NCBI GenBank assembly: GCA_902792635.1
Contig: CADBAG010000011.1
Location: 27,683 to 91,682, forward strand
DNA from: an uncultured Prevotellaceae bacterium
GTDB lineage: Bacteria > Bacteroidota > Bacteroidia > Bacteroidales > Bacteroidaceae
DNA length: 64,000 nt
Direction of reading: 5' to 3'
Made by a program: the position numbers and the translations under genes. A model generated the notes under the pieces. The model did no database searches. It was given only the letters and a program-made list of their open reading frames with translations, and was not told the origin of the DNA. Within the stretch, counting starts at the first letter, position 1. Every line of letters starts with the position of its first letter. Of this stretch, positions 28,447 to 37,517 are shown in pieces.

Positions 28447-29712
28447 GTGCAAGTTGATATATCATCAATAATAGAAATCCTCATCACGATGGTGCTCTCC
28501 GCCTTCTTCTCAGGTATGGAGATCGCCTTCGTGTCGAGTAACCGCATGCTCGCCTCGATGGACAAGGAGAAGAACGGATTGTCGCAGCGGCTCTGTGACT
28601 TCTTCTACCATCATCCCAATGGTTTCGTGTCGACGATGCTCGTGGGCAACAACATTGTGCTCGTCATCTATGGCATCCTCTTCGCCCGTATCTTCGACTC
28701 CACGGTCTTCGCAGGCTTCGGCCCCGGTGCACGGGTGACCCTTGACACGCTACTCTCGACCTTTGTCATGCTTTTCACAGGCGAGTTTCTGCCGAAAGCA
28801 TTCTTCAAAAGCAGTCCTAACAAGCTCTTGACGTTCTTCGCACCTCTCGCGGCACTATTCTATATCGTGCTGTGGCCCGTTAGCAAGTTCTCGACATTCC
28901 TATCGCGTATCATGTTGCGCCTTGTCGGCATCAAGATCGATCAGAAAGAGTCGGAGCAGAGTTTCACGAAGGTGGATCTCGATTATCTCCTTCAGTCGTC
29001 GATAGACAACACGCCAAAAGGCGATGAAGTCGACGATGAGGTGAAGATCTTCCAGAACGCCCTCGATTTCCCTGACATCAAAGTGCGCGACTGTATGATC
29101 CCACGTACGGAGATCAATGCGGTGGACATCGACTGCAGTATTGATGAGCTCAAGCAGAAGTTCATTGAGAGCGGCAACTCTAAGATTGTCGTCTTCAAGG
29201 ATGACATCGATCATATAGTGGGTTATATCCATAGCTCGGAGATGTTCCGCAAGCCGGAGCATTGGCAGAACTCGGTGCGTAAGATGCCGTTCGTTCCTGA
29301 GACGATGGCAGCGCAGAAGCTCATGCGAATCTTCCTCCAGCAGAAGAAGAGTCTCGGCGTCGTCATTGATGAGTTCGGCGGCACCTCGGGCCTCGTCTCC
29401 CTCGAGGATATCGTAGAGGAGATCTTCGGTGACATCCAGGATGAGCACGACAGCGACAACCTCATCATGAAGAAAGTCGATGACCATAACTTCATCCTCT
29501 CCGGCCGTGTGGAGATCGATGACGCCAATGACCGCTTCGGTCTCGAGCTCCCGGAGAGCGATGACTACAAGACTGTCAGTGGCTTGATCCTCCATGAGTA
29601 CCAGAGTTTCCCGAAGCTCAATGAGGTTATCACCATCGGCCGCTACTCGTTCAAGATCCTCAAGTCTACGGCGACGAAGATAGAGCTGGTCCGCCTCACG
29701 GTCGCTCCGTAG
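28447..29712 (+). CDS. CNNM/CorC-family transporter (hemolysin-like, GldE-type)
   Basis: 421 aa from a GTG start. DUF21/CNNM membrane domain with about four helices in residues 1-155, a CBS-domain pair in about 205-330 (VRDCMIPRTEINAVD, VVIDEFGGTSGLVSLEDIVEEIFGDI) and the C-terminal CorC_HlyC domain. The family moves divalent cations such as Mg2+. The Bacteroidota protein GldE belongs to the same family; whether this is its orthologue is open. The stop TAG (29710-29712) is part of a GGGCGGCC palindrome. Confidence 0.88.
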   Translation: MQVDISSIIEILITMVLSAFFSGMEIAFVSSNRMLASMDKEKNGLSQRLCDFFYHHPNGFVSTMLVGNNIVLVIYGILFARIFDSTVFAGFGPGARVTLDTLLSTFVMLFTGEFLPKAFFKSSPNKLLTFFAPLAALFYIVLWPVSKFSTFLSRIMLRLVGIKIDQKESEQSFTKVDLDYLLQSSIDNTPKGDEVDDEVKIFQNALDFPDIKVRDCMIPRTEINAVDIDCSIDELKQKFIESGNSKIVVFKDDIDHIVGYIHSSEMFRKPEHWQNSVRKMPFVPETMAAQKLMRIFLQQKKSLGVVIDEFGGTSGLVSLEDIVEEIFGDIQDEHDSDNLIMKKVDDHNFILSGRVEIDDANDRFGLELPESDDYKTVSGLILHEYQSFPKLNEVITIGRYSFKILKSTATKIELVRLTVAP

Positions 29713-29796
29713 GGGCGTCCCTTGTGGGCGCCCTACTATACTTGGGTAATTAATTACTAAAATCACAATAGGGCGGCCACCAGGGCCGCCCCTACG
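29708..29796. repeat. Paired GGGCGGCC palindromes (family C)
   Basis: Two imperfect palindromes in inverted orientation: CGTAGGGGCGTCCC... from 29708 and ...GGCCGCCCCTACG ending at 29796, with ~35 bp between. Includes the CNNM gene stop. Same design as 37518-37598. Confidence 0.7.
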
Positions 29797-29859
29797 GTGG
29801 AAAACACCCTCTCAAACAAATTTCTTTTAAAAAGATGTGGGGGATTGTTGAATAATTAG

Positions 29860-29867
29860 TAATTTTG
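29860..29867 (+). promoter_or_regulatory. -7 box of the PpiD-like gene
   Basis: TAATTTTG, exact consensus, 88 bp before the ATG at 29956. Confidence 0.6.
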
Positions 29868-29955
29868 CAAATTAAAGGGTGTATTGGTGCCGTCCACATC
29901 CTGAAAGGCAACCATATTCGAAATAATAAAAAATAAAATAAACGTAAAAACAAAA

Positions 29956-32097
29956 ATGGCAGCATTAGGAAAAATCAGAAGCAGAGGCGTGACCCTGATT
30001 ATCATTATCGGTATCGGCCTCTTTGCCTTCATTGCCGAGGAGGCATTCCGCTCCTGCGAGTCACAGCGTAACAACGAGCGACAGCAGGTCGGAGAAATCT
30101 TAGGAGAGAAAATCAGCTACGAGGACTTTGCCAAGCTCGTGGATGAGGCTCAGGACGCTATGAAAGTCATGGGGCAGGAGAACCTGACCGATGATCAGCT
30201 CAACCAGCTTCGTGATCAGGTATGGCAGAATCTCGTGCAGTACAAGCTCATCGAGAAAGAGTGTGACAAGCTCGGTCTTACCGTCACCGACGACGAGATG
30301 CAGAACGTGCTCAACGAGGGTACGAACCAGATGCTTCTCTCTACTCCCTTCGTGAACCGTCAGACAGGACGCTTCGATGCCAACCAGCTCAAGCAGTTCC
30401 TCGCTCAGTATCAGCAGATGAAGACTTCTAATCCGCAGGCTGCTGAGCAGTATGACGCTATCTACAAGTACTGGAACTATATCGAGAAGAGCCTGCGTCA
30501 GCAGCTCCTTATGCAGAAATACAACGGTCTGCTTTCTCACTGCTTCCTCTCCAACCCCGTAGAGGCTAAGATGGCCTTCAAGGAGCAGAGTGAGGAGAGC
30601 AACATCCAGCTTGCTTCTTATGCTTACAGCAGCATCCCCGATGCCAAGGTGAAAATCACCGACGAGGATCTCAAAGCTAAGTACGATGAGCTCAAGCCTC
30701 GTTTCGAGCAGTACGTCGAGAGCCGTGACATCAAGTATGTCGACGTGCAGATCACAGCTTCCCGCGCTGACCGCGCAGCTCTGCAGAAAGAGTTCAACGG
30801 CTATGCCAAGAGTCTCGCAGCTGCTGCTGATCCTACCGACGTTGTTCGCAAGAGCACATCAACCGTTCCTTACCTCGGTATCCCCGTTGGCAAGGAAGCA
30901 TTCCCCACAGATATCGCTGCTAAGCTCGACTCTATGAGCGTTGGCCAGACTCTCGGCCCTGTAGAGTCGCGCAGTGACAACACCCTGAACATCATCAAGC
31001 TCGTCGCTAAACAGGAGCTCCCCGACTCAGTACAGTTCCGCGCTATCCAGATCGGTGGAACGACACCTGCTGAGGCTCACACACGTGCCGACTCTGTCTA
31101 CAAGGCTCTCGCTGGTGGCGCTAACTTCGCTACTCTCGCCAAGAAATATGGTCAGGAAGGCAGCGAGCAGTGGCTCACCACTCGTATGTATGAGTACACG
31201 AATACGATGGACAACGACACCAAGACTTACCTCAACACGCTGCTGACGATGGCTCCGAAGGAGACAAAGAATATTGCCACGACGCAGGGTAACATCATTG
31301 TCGAAGTTCTCGATCGTAAGAACATGGTAGAGAAATATACCGCTGCCGTCATCAAGAAGACTATCGATTACTCGAAGGATACTCGCAGCGCTATCTATAA
31401 CAAGTTCAGCACTTTCGTCAGTGCTAACACTACACCTGACGCTATCTATAAGAATGCAGCCAAGAACGGTTACCGTGTGCAGGAAGCTACTGATGTTACG
31501 ACATCGCAGCACTATCTTGCTGGTATCCACTCTACACGTGATGCTATGAAGTGGCTCTTCGACGCTAAGGTCGGTGATGTCTCTCCGCTCTATGAGTGTG
31601 GCAACAATGGTGACAATCTCCTCCTCGTCGTCTGCACAGGTGTCCATCCTATCGGCTATCGTGACCTCAACGATCCGCAGGTCAAGGAGATGGTCAAGGC
31701 CGAGGTGCTCCGCGACAAGAAGGCTGAGATGCTGATGGCTAAGGCTAAGGGTGCAACGAGCCTCGCAGCTGCTAAGGCTAAGGGCGCTGTCGTCACACCT
31801 GTCAACCAGGTTACTTTCGCTGCTCCGGTCTTCGTGAGCACGACAGGCGCCAGCGAGCCCGCCCTCAGTGGTGCCGTCTATGCAGCTAAGGTCGGTCAGT
31901 TCTTCGCCCGTCCCGTGAAGGGTCAGGGTGGCGTCTACCAGTTCCAGGTCGTCAGCCGTAAGAAGAACGCCATGAAGTTCAATGAGCAGCAGATGGAGGC
32001 ACAGATCCGTCAGAAGGCTATGCAGGCTGCCGGCAACTACATGAACGAACTTTACATCAAGGCAAAGGTCGTGGATAACAGATATATGTTCTTCTAA
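29956..32097 (+). CDS. PpiD/SurA-like periplasmic peptidyl-prolyl isomerase
   Basis: 713 aa, membrane-anchored by one N-terminal helix (VTLIIIIGIGLFAFIAEEAF), then a SurA/PpiD N-terminal chaperone region (EILGEKISYEDFAKLVDEA), a rotamase-like region at about 230-480 (FRAIQIGGTTPAEAHTRAD followed by GGANFATLAKKYGQEGS) and further helical domains. Assists folding of outer-membrane and secreted proteins in the periplasm, consistent with lptC and the barrel gene upstream. Terminated by the hairpin at 32158. Confidence 0.88.
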   Translation: MAALGKIRSRGVTLIIIIGIGLFAFIAEEAFRSCESQRNNERQQVGEILGEKISYEDFAKLVDEAQDAMKVMGQENLTDDQLNQLRDQVWQNLVQYKLIEKECDKLGLTVTDDEMQNVLNEGTNQMLLSTPFVNRQTGRFDANQLKQFLAQYQQMKTSNPQAAEQYDAIYKYWNYIEKSLRQQLLMQKYNGLLSHCFLSNPVEAKMAFKEQSEESNIQLASYAYSSIPDAKVKITDEDLKAKYDELKPRFEQYVESRDIKYVDVQITASRADRAALQKEFNGYAKSLAAAADPTDVVRKSTSTVPYLGIPVGKEAFPTDIAAKLDSMSVGQTLGPVESRSDNTLNIIKLVAKQELPDSVQFRAIQIGGTTPAEAHTRADSVYKALAGGANFATLAKKYGQEGSEQWLTTRMYEYTNTMDNDTKTYLNTLLTMAPKETKNIATTQGNIIVEVLDRKNMVEKYTAAVIKKTIDYSKDTRSAIYNKFSTFVSANTTPDAIYKNAAKNGYRVQEATDVTTSQHYLAGIHSTRDAMKWLFDAKVGDVSPLYECGNNGDNLLLVVCTGVHPIGYRDLNDPQVKEMVKAEVLRDKKAEMLMAKAKGATSLAAAKAKGAVVTPVNQVTFAAPVFVSTTGASEPALSGAVYAAKVGQFFARPVKGQGGVYQFQVVSRKKNAMKFNEQQMEAQIRQKAMQAAGNYMNELYIKAKVVDNRYMFF

Positions 32098-32113
32098 CGC
32101 CCTCTCCCTTAAT

Positions 32114-32134
32114 CCCTCCCCCAAAGGGGGAGGG
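32114..32134. repeat. CCCTCCCCC palindrome after the PpiD-like gene
   Basis: Perfect 9-bp stem CCCTCCCCC-AAA-GGGGGAGGG, a single arm resembling the family B and D hairpins. Confidence 0.55.
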
Positions 32135-32157
32135 TTGATATGTTTCAAGAAATATTG

Positions 32158-32186
32158 AGGCGGTCCAATTGGACCGCCTTTTTTCG
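32158..32186 (+). terminator. Rho-independent terminator of the PpiD-like gene
   Basis: Palindrome AGGCGGTCCAATTGGACCGC (32158-32177, extending to 32179) followed by six T. Confidence 0.8.
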
Positions 32187-32250
32187 TGTTTTTCGTGTCC
32201 TTCGTGGATAAATACCATACATGTGGTATGCGAATGCCCTTTTTGTGGGA

Positions 32251-32281
32251 TTTCCTATATGAGAAAATCATCGTAACTTTG
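32251..32281 (+). promoter_or_regulatory. Promoter of metY
   Basis: TTTC at 32251, 19-bp spacer, TAACTTTG at 32274-32281. An 80-bp leader precedes the ATG; I see no convincing riboswitch in it. Confidence 0.65.
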
Positions 32282-32361
32282 CAACTGTAAATAAGACGAT
32301 AAGCATCGTCATTAAAACAAGAACATAAAATATTAACTTCATAATAGAAAGGAAAGAGATT

Positions 32362-33654
32362 ATGAGTAACGAGAAAAAACTTCACTTCGAGACCCTTCAA
32401 CTTCATGTAGGACAGGAACAGGCAGATCCCGCAACGGATTCACGTGCAGTGCCTATTTACCAGACAACATCCTACGTCTTCCATAACGCACAGCATGCCT
32501 CCGACCGTTTCCACCTTAAGGATGCCGGAAACATCTACGGTCGTCTGACCAACACCACACAGGGTGTCTTCGAGGATCGTGTCGCAGCCCTCGAGGGTGG
32601 AGTAGGTGGCCTCGCCGTTGCTTCCGGTGCAGCAGCAGTGACCTACGCTATCACAAACCTCGCTTATGCTGGTGATCATGTGGTAGCAACAGACACCATC
32701 TACGGTGGTACTTACAACCTGCTGAAGCATACCCTGTCTAAGTACGGCATCGACACGACATTCGTCAACCCCGACGACTACGATGCGCTCGAGGCTGCCA
32801 TCAAGCCAAATACAAAACTCGTGTATATCGAGACCCTTGGCAACCCGAACTCGAACATTTCTGATATCGAGCGCTCTGCTGAGATCGCACACCGTCACGG
32901 CATCCCATTGGTTATCGACAACACATTCGGTACCCCGTACCTCATTCGTCCTATCGAGCACGGAGCCGACATCGTTGTGCATAGCGCTACAAAGTTCATT
33001 GGCGGTCACGGATCCAGCCTCGGTGGTGTCATCGTCGACGGTGGCAAGTTCGATTACTTCCAGAATGATAAGTTCCCCGGCTTCACCAATCCCGACCCGT
33101 CTTACCACGGCCTCGTCTTCGGTAAGCTCCCCGCTCCGTTCGTGACACGTGTCCGTGCCCTGCTGCTCCGCGATGAGGGTGCCTGCATCTCTCCGTTCAA
33201 CGCATGGGTCCTCCTGCAAGGTCTTGAGACGCTCTCGCTCCGTGTTGAGCGTCATGTCTTCAATACCCTGAAGATCATCGACTACCTCAAGACACAACCC
33301 TTAGTGAAGAAGATCAACCACCCGTCACTGCCCGATCACCCGAACCACGACCTCTATGAACGTTACTTCCCCAATGGCGCCGGTTCAATCTTCACCTTCG
33401 AGATCGACGGTGGTCAGCAGACAGCCTGGGATTTCATTGATCATCTGAAGATCTTCTCCGACCTCGCCAATGTCGCTGATGTGAAGTCACTCGTTGTTCA
33501 TCCGAAGAGCACCACACACTCTGAGCTCTCCGACGAGGAAGCATCTGAGCAGGGCATCTTCGACGGCACCATCCGTCTGTCCATCGGTACAGAGAACTAT
33601 CTCGACCTCATCGACGACCTCGATCAGGCATTCAAGGCAGTGAGCAAAAAATAG
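32362..33654 (+). CDS. metY: O-acetylhomoserine aminocarboxypropyltransferase (sulfhydrylase)
   Basis: PLP enzyme that makes homocysteine from O-acetylhomoserine and sulfide. 430 aa, the MetY length rather than the ~390 aa of MetB/MetC. Visible: Tyr/Arg phosphate-binding YGRLTNTT, VASGAAAVTYA, VIDNTFGTPY, and the PLP lysine in SATKFIGGHG. It could also act with O-acetylserine as a cysteine synthase. Paired with cysK downstream: both consume sulfide. Confidence 0.93.
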   Translation: MSNEKKLHFETLQLHVGQEQADPATDSRAVPIYQTTSYVFHNAQHASDRFHLKDAGNIYGRLTNTTQGVFEDRVAALEGGVGGLAVASGAAAVTYAITNLAYAGDHVVATDTIYGGTYNLLKHTLSKYGIDTTFVNPDDYDALEAAIKPNTKLVYIETLGNPNSNISDIERSAEIAHRHGIPLVIDNTFGTPYLIRPIEHGADIVVHSATKFIGGHGSSLGGVIVDGGKFDYFQNDKFPGFTNPDPSYHGLVFGKLPAPFVTRVRALLLRDEGACISPFNAWVLLQGLETLSLRVERHVFNTLKIIDYLKTQPLVKKINHPSLPDHPNHDLYERYFPNGAGSIFTFEIDGGQQTAWDFIDHLKIFSDLANVADVKSLVVHPKSTTHSELSDEEASEQGIFDGTIRLSIGTENYLDLIDDLDQAFKAVSKK

Positions 33655-33662
33655 GGGGGGGA

Positions 33663-33860
33663 GGCCTCCCCAAGCCCCTCCTAAAGGAGGGGATGTTGAT
33701 TACATCAAGTAGAATAATGCCTTTACCAAGTCTTCCCCAAAGAGGATAAAATGTAAAAAAATGACCGATTCCAAGATGCTTAAATTGCTATCAATATCCA
33801 TAGATGTATGGCTCTTTAAGTAATCAACAACCTTCCCTTTAGGGAAGGCTTGGTTAGGCC
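33663..33860. repeat. 198-bp inverted-repeat element (family D) between metY and cysK
   Basis: Ends 33663-33703 and 33820-33860 are 41-bp inverted repeats with 32 matches. Each end folds into its own hairpin, CCCCTCC-TAAA-GGAGGGG on the left and CCTTCCC-TAAA-GGGAAGG on the right (reverse complement); several differences are compensatory. The ~115-bp core is AT-rich and non-coding. No target duplication seen. Fills the metY-cysK gap. Confidence 0.65.
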
Positions 33861-33874
33861 AATAATAATTTGTC

Positions 33875-34819
33875 ATGAAGATATATAATCAGATCACCGA
33901 TCTCATCGGTAACACTCCCCTTGTGGAGCTTAAGAAATATTCAGCACTGCGTGGCGTGAAGAAACCCGTCATCGCTAAAGTAGAGTTCTTCAACCCCGGT
34001 GGCAGCGTCAAGGACCGTATCGCCTTGGCCATGGTCGAGGCAGCAGAGAAAGCCGGCAAGCTACAGCCCGGTGCAACAATCATCGAGCCGACGAGTGGTA
34101 ACACCGGTGTCGGTCTGGCCCTCGTGAGCGCTGTGAAAGGCTATAAGCTCATCCTCACGATGCCTGAGACGATGAGTATCGAGCGTCGCAACCTCGTAAA
34201 GGCTTACGGTGCCCAGGTCAAGCTCACACCGGGAGCAGCTGGCATGAAAGGTGCTATCGCAGAGGCTGAGCGTCTGCGCGACTCCATCCCTGGCTCCGTG
34301 ATCCTCGAGCAGTTCGAGAACCCCGCCAATCCGCAGAAGCACTATGAGACAACAGGTAAAGAGATATGGGATGACACGGACGGCAAGGTCGACATCGTCG
34401 TTGCTGGTGTAGGTACCGGTGGTACGATCTCCGGTATCGGCAAGCGCCTGAAGGAACTGAACCCGAATGTTCAGATCGTTGCTGTCGAGCCAGCCTCCTC
34501 TCCGGTGCTCGAGGGTGGCAAGTCCGGTCCTCATAAGATTCAGGGTATCGGTGCAGGCTTTATTCCTAAGACGTACAATGCTGACGTCATCGACGAGGTC
34601 TTCGCCGTAGAGAACGATGCCGCTATCCTCGCCGGTCGTCAGATCGCTCAGCAGGATGGTATCCTCGTCGGTATCTCTTCAGGTGCTGCCGCCTACGCTG
34701 CCACGGAGATCGCTAAGCGTCCGGGCAATGAGAACAAGAACATCGTAGCTCTCCTCCCCGACACGGGTGAGCGTTACCTGTCTACGGTATTGTACGCATT
34801 CGAGGAGTATCCGCTGTAA
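33875..34819 (+). CDS. cysK: Cysteine synthase A
   Basis: Makes cysteine from O-acetylserine and sulfide. 314 aa. PLP lysine in NPGGSVKDRIA, substrate loop PTSGNTGVGLA, phosphate-binding GVGTGGTISGIG and the SSGAAAYAA segment are visible. The C-terminus lacks nothing obvious. Its stop codon lies in the first unit of the 16-bp tandem array. Confidence 0.96.
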   Translation: MKIYNQITDLIGNTPLVELKKYSALRGVKKPVIAKVEFFNPGGSVKDRIALAMVEAAEKAGKLQPGATIIEPTSGNTGVGLALVSAVKGYKLILTMPETMSIERRNLVKAYGAQVKLTPGAAGMKGAIAEAERLRDSIPGSVILEQFENPANPQKHYETTGKEIWDDTDGKVDIVVAGVGTGGTISGIGKRLKELNPNVQIVAVEPASSPVLEGGKSGPHKIQGIGAGFIPKTYNADVIDEVFAVENDAAILAGRQIAQQDGILVGISSGAAAYAATEIAKRPGNENKNIVALLPDTGERYLSTVLYAFEEYPL

Positions 34820-34896
34820 TAATGAAAAATTGTAATAATGAAAAATTGAAATAATGAAAAATTGAAATAATGAAAAATTGAAATAATGAAAAATTG
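34817..34896. repeat. 16-bp tandem repeat, five copies, at cysK stop
   Basis: Unit (T/A)AATAATGAAAAATTG. The cysK stop TAA opens the array. An inverted partial copy at 34939-34973 encodes the last residues (LKLKN) and stop of the metallophosphoesterase on the other strand; together they can form a long hairpin between the two convergent genes. Confidence 0.75.
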
Positions 34897-34956
34897 AAGT
34901 AAAATGAAGTAATGAGAAAATGAGGTCTTTGAAGTTCTTTTCATTTTTTCATTATT

Positions 34957-35919
34957 TCAATTTTTCAATTTTAACGTTATCACATTCACCTCCGGCCACG
35001 CTCCTATCCTGAAGGGTACGGTGCCACCGATACCCGTCGAGACATAGAGCATGGAACCCGACTCCGTGTAGGCGCCACCCCATTCTTGATAAGCGGCACG
35101 TGAAGGGCTCCAGTGGCCCACGCGGATCTGACCGGCATGGGTGTGACCCGACAGCGTCAGAGCAATATCTGTCTGATGAAGCACGCCACGGCGCCAGTGA
35201 CTGGGGTCGTGGCTTAATAGTATCTTGAACATCCCTGCCGGGAGACCTGTCATGGCCTTCTTCAGGTCACCATAGTCCTGAAACGGAGGGCGGGAGATGT
35301 TCTCTACGCCGATGATTGCGATGGCGTCCTCACCGCGGTGGATGAGCACGTGATCGTTGAGTAGCAGTTTCCAGCCAATCTTTCCTTCGAGATATTTTAG
35401 TACCGTCTGGTTCTTTTCGATGTTCTTCTCCGTCTTCACGGGGATATATTCACAGTAGTCGTGGTTGCCCATGATGGAGTAGACGCCATCGGGCGCTTTG
35501 ATCTGTCCGAGGGCATGCTGGAAGGGTATGACCTCTTCTGCCGACACGTTCACAAGGTCGCCCGTGAACACAACGACATCGGCATGCTGTTCATTGACGA
35601 TCTTGACGAGTTTGTCGATGAAGCCACGGTTTCTAAGGTATGTGCCGATATGTATGTCGGAGAGTTGCAGTACCTTATATCCGTCGAAGGCTTTCGGAAG
35701 CAGCGGTGAGACACAAGTTGCACGCCTTACGATGATATGGCGCCAACCGAAGAAGAAACCGTAGGCCACGAGTAGCTCCCACGCCACGGGTAGCAGCAGT
35801 GCCCACTGCCACCCCGCTATCGGCCATACGATAAGGAACAGTAGGCCTGGGAAGCCAATGACAAGCACAGACCCCATGATAAGACGCATCTTAGCGTTGT
35901 GACGCAACTTCAGATCCAT
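34957..35919 (-). CDS. Membrane-anchored calcineurin-like metallophosphoesterase
   Basis: 320 aa. One or two N-terminal membrane helices (about residues 12-55), then the full metallophosphoesterase signature: SDIHIG, FTGDLVN, MGNHDYCEY, a His near LLSHDP, and SGHTHAGQ. Resembles the YkuE/YaeI group, members of which act on envelope lipids, but the substrate here is unknown. A -7 box lies 38 nt upstream; the gene is divergent from the FMN-binding protein. Confidence 0.88.
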   Translation of the reverse strand: MDLKLRHNAKMRLIMGSVLVIGFPGLLFLIVWPIAGWQWALLLPVAWELLVAYGFFFGWRHIIVRRATCVSPLLPKAFDGYKVLQLSDIHIGTYLRNRGFIDKLVKIVNEQHADVVVFTGDLVNVSAEEVIPFQHALGQIKAPDGVYSIMGNHDYCEYIPVKTEKNIEKNQTVLKYLEGKIGWKLLLNDHVLIHRGEDAIAIIGVENISRPPFQDYGDLKKAMTGLPAGMFKILLSHDPSHWRRGVLHQTDIALTLSGHTHAGQIRVGHWSPSRAAYQEWGGAYTESGSMLYVSTGIGGTVPFRIGAWPEVNVITLKLKN

Positions 35920-35956
35920 AACATCTTATTCTTTATCTTTAGTTTTTTTTATAAGG

Positions 35957-35964
35957 CAAAGATA
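35957..35964 (-). promoter_or_regulatory. -7 box of the metallophosphoesterase promoter
   Basis: Minus-strand TATCTTTG, exact consensus, 38 nt upstream of the ATG. Back to back with 35988-35995. Confidence 0.6.
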
Positions 35965-35987
35965 ATGTATTTTCTCCAATAAATGTC

Positions 35988-35995
35988 TAACTTTG
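35988..35995 (+). promoter_or_regulatory. -7 box of the FMN-binding protein promoter
   Basis: TAACTTTG, exact consensus; predicted start near 36001 rules out an upstream start codon at 35993 and supports the ATG at 36020. Confidence 0.65.
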
Positions 35996-36019
35996 CACAA
36001 AATATTTGATAGATTACTT

Positions 36020-36418
36020 ATGAATAAATTACACTTTACACATTTCACCCTCCTCACTGCAGCAGTCGTGTTGCTGCTCAGCAGTTTCATTGCTGCCGAT
36101 GCTGTCCTGACGAAGAACGGCAAGACGACTGTCGTTAACACTACGACGCTGACAACTAATGTCCGAGGCTTCAAGGGTACCACACCCGTGAAGATCTATA
36201 TCAAAGGCCACAAGATCCAAAAGATCGAAGCGCTTCCGAACAAGGAGACCCCGAAGTTTTTCGCTGTCGCCAAGAAAGTCCTCGCGAAGTTTGAGGGCAA
36301 GAGCGTCAACAAAGTCGCTACGATGGATGTTGATGCCAAAACCGGCGCTACGTTCTCTACCAAGGCTCTCATCGCCAATGTCAAGCAGGGCGTGAAGTAC
36401 TATAAGGAGCATAAATAG
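36020..36418 (+). CDS. Exported FMN-binding domain protein
   Basis: 132 aa. Signal peptide (FTLLTAAVVLLLSSFIAADA), then one FMN-binding domain: RGFKGTTPVKIYIKGHKI at the front, and DAKTGATFST near residue 105, which fits the Dxx(S/T)GAT(x)T motif where ApbE attaches FMN to the last Thr. Relatives are the NqrC/RnfG flavin domains and free-standing flavinylated electron carriers outside the cytoplasmic membrane. Neither ApbE nor a redox partner lies in the window, so the electron path is unknown. Confidence 0.8.
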   Translation: MNKLHFTHFTLLTAAVVLLLSSFIAADAVLTKNGKTTVVNTTTLTTNVRGFKGTTPVKIYIKGHKIQKIEALPNKETPKFFAVAKKVLAKFEGKSVNKVATMDVDAKTGATFSTKALIANVKQGVKYYKEHK

Positions 36419-36430
36419 AAGGTCTTGGTA

Positions 36431-36530
36431 CGGCCGAGACGGAAACGCGACACGGCCGAGACGGAAACGCGACACGGCCGAGGCGGAAATGCGACACGGC
36501 CGAGACGGAAACGCGACACGGCCGAGGCGT
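36431..36530. repeat. 22-bp GC-rich tandem repeat, four full copies
   Basis: Unit CGGCCGAGACGGAAACGCGA plus CA, at 36431, 36453, 36475 and 36497, then a partial copy. Lies between the convergent FMN-binding and exonuclease genes. No spacers, so not a CRISPR. Confidence 0.85.
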
Positions 36531-36564
36531 GATGAGAAATGGCCGTAATGGCGTAAATAACCAA

Positions 36565-37497
36565 TCAGAAAGAGAAAACTGCAACAAGCGGTAAGTGGTC
36601 GCTGAAACCGCCAAGATAGCGCGGGCCAAGAAATGTACGGTGGGGCTTTGCTCCACCGTATTTTTTGTCTTCCTCTAATAAGAAGGGAGAATCATTAATG
36701 TGACAGGATTTTAATTTACTGACTAATCGTTCATTGCAAAAGATATGGTCGAGGCTTCCCCATTCTCCATGGTAGCGGTAGGTGCCGCGAGCGCCATTGT
36801 CTCCTTTTGCGTCTTTAGACGCTTCAGTCATGTTGTGGCTGACTATCAACTGAAGGGTAGGATCCTTAGAATAATCATTGAAATCGCCGGCGACAACAAT
36901 GAGCGGATGTTGACTTATTTTGTTTATTGAATCAACAATATCAATAATTTTCTTTGCAACAAGCATGCGATAGGGGCGCGACTGAACTTCGCCGCCTGCT
37001 CTACTGGGGGCATGAATGGCAATGACATGCAAGGTATCCCCACTCATAATGATTCCTGAAGCATATAGAATGTCTCGGGTCGGACGTCGGCCTGCGGGCG
37101 GATTGATGCGAATAGCGTGATTGTTAAGAAGACGGAAGGCAAAGGGAGAATAGAGTAGGGCAATATCTATCCCGCGTTGGTCAGGACTGTTCGTCATGAT
37201 ATATTCGTAACGTGCTGTACGTAGTGGTGAGCGGCGGGTGAGGTCTCGCATCACGGTGTCGTTCTCTACTTCGGTGAGTACTGCCATATCTGGCAGATGG
37301 CCTATGGTCGTATCACTGCACGATACAAGTGCCTGACTGATATGGTCTAATTTTCGCCAGTACCGATAGCGTGTCCAATGATGGGTAGAGCTGGGGAGAA
37401 ACTCTTCGTCCTGCTTCCCTACGTCGTGCATGGTATCGAAGAGATTCTCCACATTGTATTCTACAAATGTAAATATGAAAAGCAGTATAGTGACCAT
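36565..37497 (-). CDS. Endonuclease/exonuclease/phosphatase family protein
   Basis: 310 aa. EEP-fold motifs: YNVENLFD near residue 14, MAVLTEVEND, VIAIHAPSRAGG, VVAGDFNDYS and the C-terminal GGFSDHLPLV. The N-terminal hydrophobic stretch (MVTILLFIFTF) is only about ten residues, shorter than a usual signal peptide, so the location is uncertain. Substrate, nucleic acid or phospholipid, cannot be told. Confidence 0.82.
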   Translation of the reverse strand: MVTILLFIFTFVEYNVENLFDTMHDVGKQDEEFLPSSTHHWTRYRYWRKLDHISQALVSCSDTTIGHLPDMAVLTEVENDTVMRDLTRRSPLRTARYEYIMTNSPDQRGIDIALLYSPFAFRLLNNHAIRINPPAGRRPTRDILYASGIIMSGDTLHVIAIHAPSRAGGEVQSRPYRMLVAKKIIDIVDSINKISQHPLIVVAGDFNDYSKDPTLQLIVSHNMTEASKDAKGDNGARGTYRYHGEWGSLDHIFCNERLVSKLKSCHINDSPFLLEEDKKYGGAKPHRTFLGPRYLGGFSDHLPLVAVFSF

Positions 37498-37517
37498 TTC
37501 TATTAGATTCCCTAATT

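Noticed and set aside
32282-32361. SAM or other riboswitch in the metY leader
   Set aside because: Only 80 nt, AT-rich, with no recognisable conserved core or terminator.
31027-32406. 459-codon minus-strand frame over the PpiD-like gene
   Set aside because: Antisense shadow of a certain gene that also runs through repeat and terminator DNA.
36431-36530. Possible CRISPR array
   Set aside because: 22-bp units are directly adjacent with no spacers, and no cas gene is present.
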